NCBI GenBank assembly: GCA_021641325.1
Contig: JAJXPD010000079.1
Span: 1-9,245 of the forward strand
Length of the DNA stretch: 9,245 nt
Source of the DNA: Opitutales bacterium
GTDB lineage: Bacteria; Verrucomicrobiota; Verrucomicrobiia; Opitutales; Intestinicryptomonadaceae
Direction of reading: 5' to 3'
A program made the position numbers and the translations under genes. The notes beneath the pieces are model-generated. The model was given only the letters and a program-made list of their open reading frames with translations, had not been told where the DNA came from and did not search any database. Below, one piece after another: positions 5,911 to 9,245 of the stretch. Numbering within the stretch: position 1 is the first letter of the stretch; each line of letters opens with the position of its first letter.

Positions 5911-7029
5911 TCAGAATTTAAGGGTGGACTCCCTCGCGCTTTCGGCGCGTTCGGCGGACTGCCTTTCGTAGAGCGACTCCATATATTTCCTAAGCTCCGA
6001 GTCGAACTTGGCCGAAACGAACAGCACGCCCTTTTTGAAAAGCTTTGCGCGGAGCTTGCCGTCGGAGGTTTCGAAGTCGTAGCCGAAAGCGGTGTCGGGG
6101 CGCAGGGGAATTTTCATCTGAATGCGAACCTCTTTTGTGGGCGTTTGCGGAAGCGAGCCGCCGTAGAAAACGTCGCGCAACAGGTAGGCTGCGCGGAGGG
6201 TTTCGCCGCCCGATTCGGAGTCTATTTCGACGTATTTTTGCGTGCCGCCGTCGAACGGGTTTACCTTGCGCACGCTTGAATTTCCCGCCGGCGCGGCGTT
6301 CTTCTTGCCCTTGCCCGCCGAGCTTGGGGCGGTCTTTGACGCGCTTATCGCCGACTGTTTTGCGACGTATTTTCTGTAAGCGTCGTAGGCGTTGCGCTGT
6401 TCGAACTCCATTATTTGCGCCTGAATGGACTGTCCATAGTCGGCGGAGTTTTTCACGTCCTGCGGAATCTCGACGAATATCGGTCGCGACGCGCTTTGGG
6501 GAAGAATGTCGGCTACGCTTTTCGGCTTGCCGTCGGGCGTTTTTTCTGGGCTTGCGACGCGCCACGATTTGAGCGTTTCGGTGAAGTCCGACCTTCGCCA
6601 GAAGACGCCGTCTTTGCCCGCGGTCTGCGCGTCGAAGAGCGCGGCAAGCTCCTCAACGGACAGCGGTTCGCCGTGGCGGCGGTAGGTTTCGAGCGCGGAG
6701 TTTGCGCCGTCGAAGCAGACGTGCAGCTCCCAGCCGTAGAGGTCGTGCTGTTGGACGACGTCGCTTGCGGTGGACGTTGCGGCGTCGGCGCGTTTGAAGA
6801 AAAAGAAGTTTTGCGCGTCTTTTGGCATGAGCAGAAAGACGTGCTTGTACGGAAGTTCGAGCGTCTCGCGCAGGCGTTCCTCCTTCGACGTGTACGCATA
6901 CGCGCCGCCCGTTTTTGTGAGCATGCGGCTTTGCATGTCGTTTTTTGTCTCGCCTATGCGGGCAAAAAGCGGGGAGGCGGAAAGGGCGGCGGCAAGCAGA
7001 GTCGGGAAAAATCTTTTCATGGATTTCAT
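5911..7029 (-). CDS. Exported protein of unknown function
   Basis: I do not recognise a named family. From the ATG at 7029 the product is 372 residues. A charged MKSMKR start, a hydrophobic core and an ASPLFA cleavage site after about residue 23 make a clear signal peptide, so it is exported. The mature protein begins RIGET, recalling small secreted verrucomicrobial proteins that start with a similar Arg-x-Gly-Glu-Thr segment; this is memory, not a search. A mixed region (about 30-225) with single Cys and aromatic patches precedes a low-complexity Ser/Ala/Lys/Gly linker (about 228-251). A C-terminal region of about 110 residues follows, with alternating beta-like strands and a charged helical tail. 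No catalytic motif is evident. Starts at 7020 (MKRFF) and 7110 are possible; 7110 would bury the signal peptide. None has a Shine-Dalgarno site. It is divergent from the glycosidase-like gene at 7187. Confidence 0.75.
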   Translation of the reverse strand: MKSMKRFFPTLLAAALSASPLFARIGETKNDMQSRMLTKTGGAYAYTSKEERLRETLELPYKHVFLLMPKDAQNFFFFKRADAATSTASDVVQQHDLYGWELHVCFDGANSALETYRRHGEPLSVEELAALFDAQTAGKDGVFWRRSDFTETLKSWRVASPEKTPDGKPKSVADILPQSASRPIFVEIPQDVKNSADYGQSIQAQIMEFEQRNAYDAYRKYVAKQSAISASKTAPSSAGKGKKNAAPAGNSSVRKVNPFDGGTQKYVEIDSESGGETLRAAYLLRDVFYGGSLPQTPTKEVRIQMKIPLRPDTAFGYDFETSDGKLRAKLFKKGVLFVSAKFDSELRKYMESLYERQSAERAESARESTLKF

Positions 7030-7030
7030 T

Positions 7031-7063
7031 GAATCGGTCGGCGCGTTTTTTTCAAGCCGATTC
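7031..7063 (-). promoter_or_regulatory. Hairpin immediately before the exported protein's start codon
   Basis: On the minus strand GAATCGG (7063-7057) pairs with CCGATTC (7037-7031) in a perfect seven-pair stem. The 19-base loop contains seven A residues. The stem ends one base before the ATG at 7029. A shorter alternative stem, TCGGC with GCCGA (7060-7056 with 7042-7038), competes with it. In the message it could gate ribosome access, or present an A-rich loop where no Shine-Dalgarno site exists. The dyad is seen; the function is inferred. Confidence 0.35.
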
Positions 7064-7133
7064 GGAAAATTCGAAAAAGTTAAAATAGTGAAACAAACAA
7101 GCGCGGGCATTCAACGCGCGCGGAAGTCGGAAT

Positions 7134-7161
7134 TTGACACGGGGTACGGGGTGTTTATGAT
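7134..7161 (+). promoter_or_regulatory. Strong sigma70-type promoter for the glycosidase-like gene
   Basis: A perfect TTGACA (7134-7139) lies 16 bases from TATGAT (7156-7161), a five-of-six match to TATAAT. The start of transcription would fall near 7168, giving a leader of about 19 bases that contains the ribosome binding site. The in-frame ATG at 7157 is part of the -10 element, so it cannot be the translation start from this promoter. No clear operator is visible around it. Confidence 0.7.
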
Positions 7162-7174
7162 TCACTTTAAAAAA

Positions 7175-7181
7175 AAGAGGA
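7175..7181 (+). promoter_or_regulatory. Shine-Dalgarno site that fixes the start at 7187
   Basis: AAGAGGA, containing the AGAGG core at 7176-7180, ends five to six bases before the ATG at 7187. It is the only well-spaced ribosome binding site among the six genes. With the overlapping promoter it selects 7187 over the in-frame ATG at 7157. Confidence 0.7.
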
Positions 7182-7186
7182 AAACC

Positions 7187-9245
7187 ATGAAATACATATA
7201 CGCAATTATGGGAATTTTGACATGCAACCTGCTTGCATCGGCGGGCACGGTCGAATTGAGGAACGACAAGGTCTTGTTCGCAGTGGACGAAAACGGCGGT
7301 CTCGTTTCGCTGAAAAACCTCGAAACGGGCAGGGAGTACGCGGGCGGCGGCGGACTCTGGCGCATAATCTACCGGGACGGGCTTTCGATGGAAGAGCTTG
7401 TAGAGCCGAAAGACGTTCCCGCAAAGGCTGAGAAAGTGGGAGAGTCGGTCGTGCTGACATTCGGCGGCGAATTCCCCGTGAAAATCACGTGCACGCTTTC
7501 GGGCGACGAAATCAGGTTTGTCCCCGAAATCAAAAACGCCTCGAAAGACAAGGTTCTGCGCGAATTCCAGTTCCCGTTAATCCGCTCCGTAAATCTGCTT
7601 CCCGACAGCTCGTACTGCTGGACGCATTGCGGCGGAGAGTTTTTTCCCGACATCAAAAAATGGGTTCGCGCGGGATACACTTCGTACATGTCGGGCGACG
7701 AAAAGGCAATCGAACGCTACGCGCTTTACCCAGGGAAGCTTGCGATGAATTTCTTTGTGGTGGGCGAGCCGCAAAACTCGCTCTACGTCGCAAACTACGA
7801 CCCCAAATTCGGCAAGACCCTCCACTTTGGCCGCTACAATAAAAAAGAGGGCGCGGGGGCGAATTTCGACTACGATAAAATCGACTTGGGCATGGTGAAA
7901 TACCCCATGCTCGCCGCGGGGGAGTCGCGCGTGCTGCCCGAATATGTGGTTTCGCCGCATTCGGGCGACTGGCGCGTCTCGGCGAAAAAATACCGCAAAT
8001 GGGCAGACACTTGGTACAAGCACACTCCCGCAAGCAAGGCGTTCCTCGCCTCGAACGGCTGGCAGCGCGTGATTCTGCGCCACCAATACGGCAAGGTGCT
8101 TTTTCCGTATTCGAAAATTCCCGAAATCTACCGCTCGGCAAAAGAGTCGGGCATGGATACAATCAGGCTCTACGGCTGGTGGAAAGAGGGCATGGACGCG
8201 GGCAACCCCCACTATTCGGAAGACGACACTCAGGGCGGCGACGCCGAGCTTAAACGGCAAATCCGCAAGGTTCAGGAAATGGGCGGCAAAGTCCACCTGT
8301 ACTTCAACGGACAGCTCATCGACACGGGCACGGAGTTTTACAAGACGGTCGGCAAGCGCATTTCAATAAAACGCGCCGACGGCATGCCCTATGTTCAATA
8401 CTACCCGTTCGGAGGCGACGGCACGGCTCTGCGCGTGTTCGGCAACAAAATGTTCGCAACGGGCTGCCCCTACACAAAGGAGTGGTTCGAAGTGCTGAAA
8501 TCATTTGCCGACAGGGCAATAGCCCTCGGCGCGGACGGCATCTACTACGACCAAATCGGGCATGAGAGCATGCCGTGCTGCGACAAGTCGCACGGACACC
8601 CCGTCCCGTTCATGGAAATCATGGGCTGCAAGGGCGAAATGTTCTCGAAAGTCTGCGAATACATCAGAAGCAAAAAGCCCGACATGCCCATCGGCATCGA
8701 ATGGGTCAACGACCCCGTCGCCAAGAGCGTAGACTACGTCCACAACTGCTTCGAGGCAATGTACGGAATAGGCAAAGACAAGTTCGGCAAGCCGCTTACG
8801 CCCTTCGTGCCAATGTACCAGTATGCGTTCCCCGAATTCAAAACATGCAATTTGGGAATCCTCGACAACCGCGACATCGTGCGCCGCAACAACCTTTCGC
8901 TCATGCGCTCGTGGAGAAGCGACGTCGCGGTCTACCGCTGCCGCGCGACAATCGACGCAGTCCCCGAATACAAGGAGTACCTGAAAAAAATCAACGCCCT
9001 GCGCGACAAGTTCCGCCCGCTCATATTGAACGGCGTCTTCCGCGATGTCGACATGGCAAAATGCTCGAACCCGCAAATAGATTATTACACATACACCGAC
9101 ACCGAGGGCGGCAAAATGGCGGTTGTGGCAACGCAGTCGCATCTGAATTCGGCAAAGGCGGTCTTCACGCCCGCCGACGGCTACGAATTTGCCGATGCGG
9201 ACGGAATCGGCGGCTGGACGGCGACGCCCGAAAACGGCGGGAAAT
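7187..9245 (+). CDS. Secreted TIM-barrel glycoside-hydrolase-like protein (DUF6259-like), 3' end missing
   Basis: The frame stays open for 686 codons to the window edge, so the C-terminus is missing. A signal peptide (MKYIYAIMG..., cleavage after about Ala19) sends it across the membrane. The Cys in ILTC is not a good lipobox. Residues 20-270 look like a beta-sandwich, opening with a VELRNDKVLFAVDENGGL stretch and a LKNLETGREY strand as in many glycosidase N-domains. A TIM-barrel-like part follows: RLYGWWKEG (327-335), KVHLYFNGQ, then DGIYYDQIG with Asp455 as a candidate catalytic acid. After this come a CCDKSHGHP motif (464-472) and IGIEWVND with Glu505 as a second candidate. The Cys/His motif after the Asp matches what I remember of DUF6259 proteins, common in gut Bacteroidota and PVC bacteria; no search was made. 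A carbohydrate substrate is likely but unknown. Its own promoter and divergent orientation suggest independent control. Confidence 0.72.
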   Translation, partial: MKYIYAIMGILTCNLLASAGTVELRNDKVLFAVDENGGLVSLKNLETGREYAGGGGLWRIIYRDGLSMEELVEPKDVPAKAEKVGESVVLTFGGEFPVKITCTLSGDEIRFVPEIKNASKDKVLREFQFPLIRSVNLLPDSSYCWTHCGGEFFPDIKKWVRAGYTSYMSGDEKAIERYALYPGKLAMNFFVVGEPQNSLYVANYDPKFGKTLHFGRYNKKEGAGANFDYDKIDLGMVKYPMLAAGESRVLPEYVVSPHSGDWRVSAKKYRKWADTWYKHTPASKAFLASNGWQRVILRHQYGKVLFPYSKIPEIYRSAKESGMDTIRLYGWWKEGMDAGNPHYSEDDTQGGDAELKRQIRKVQEMGGKVHLYFNGQLIDTGTEFYKTVGKRISIKRADGMPYVQYYPFGGDGTALRVFGNKMFATGCPYTKEWFEVLKSFADRAIALGADGIYYDQIGHESMPCCDKSHGHPVPFMEIMGCKGEMFSKVCEYIRSKKPDMPIGIEWVNDPVAKSVDYVHNCFEAMYGIGKDKFGKPLTPFVPMYQYAFPEFKTCNLGILDNRDIVRRNNLSLMRSWRSDVAVYRCRATIDAVPEYKEYLKKINALRDKFRPLILNGVFRDVDMAKCSNPQIDYYTYTDTEGGKMAVVATQSHLNSAKAVFTPADGYEFADADGIGGWTATPENGGK

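Noticed and set aside
6415..7032. 205-codon plus-strand frame opposite the exported protein gene
   Set aside because: It is a shadow of the minus-strand gene, which has a good signal peptide and coherent composition.
7030..7110. Start of the exported protein at 7110
   Set aside because: It would place 27 residues before the signal peptide and run through the hairpin next to the ATG at 7029.
7157..7186. Start of the glycosidase-like gene at the ATG at 7157
   Set aside because: This ATG lies in the -10 hexamer of the best promoter and has no ribosome binding site. The ATG at 7187 has AGAGG at proper spacing and a cleaner signal peptide.
7217..7228. Lipobox (ILTC) making the glycosidase-like protein a lipoprotein
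   Set aside because: The residue before Cys is Thr, not Gly, Ala or Ser, and an ordinary cleavage site (ASA) follows a few residues later.
7577..9142. Antisense frames of 239 and 213 codons across the glycosidase-like gene
   Set aside because: The plus strand carries a continuous frame with signal peptide and domain motifs. The antisense products look random.

Overview
The window carries six protein-coding genes in a moderately GC-rich, codon-biased genome (TCG serine and GAC aspartate codons are common). Five genes are complete and the last runs off the right edge. Nothing in it is phage-, IS- or CRISPR-like. The organism cannot be fixed from sequence alone. The mix of a verrucomicrobial-looking exported protein, a DUF6259-like TIM-barrel glycosidase candidate, Gram-negative-style signal peptides and scarce Shine-Dalgarno sites makes me lean towards the PVC group (Verrucomicrobiota or Lentisphaerota, perhaps gut-dwelling). 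This is an inference held with low to moderate confidence.

Layout, left to right. Positions 1-96 hold a perfect 16-bp palindrome and a sigma70-like promoter. These lead into a phosphate acetyltransferase (97-1134, +). An intrinsic terminator at 1153-1186 ends only five bases before an ABC-F ATPase (1192-3126, +). After a 104-base gap with alternative hairpins comes a membrane-anchored nucleotide-sugar 4,6-dehydratase of the FlaA1/WbpM/PglF type (3231-5117, +). A strong bidirectional terminator (5132-5166) separates it from the convergent bacterioferritin (5227-5727, -). An exported protein of unknown function lies further right on the same strand (5911-7029, -). It is divergent from a secreted TIM-barrel glycoside-hydrolase-like protein (7187 to past 9245, +), whose promoter, ribosome binding site and signal peptide are all readable.

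The genes do not form one pathway. Phosphate acetyltransferase belongs to acetate/acetyl-CoA energy metabolism, ABC-F to translation, the dehydratase to surface glycan precursors, and bacterioferritin to iron storage and oxidative protection. The two right-hand genes point to extracytoplasmic functions, with the last probably acting on carbohydrate. Most genes look like separate transcription units divided by terminators. Only the ABC-F/dehydratase pair has no visible terminator between its members.

I found no convincing new multi-gene system. The items most worth a second look are the glycosidase-like protein with its Cys/His-rich motif beside a candidate catalytic Asp, the unknown exported protein and its start-codon hairpin, the Asp-to-Glu change at a mapped catalytic position in the acetyltransferase, the terminators packed tightly against the next start codon, and a probably leaderless ferritin mRNA.
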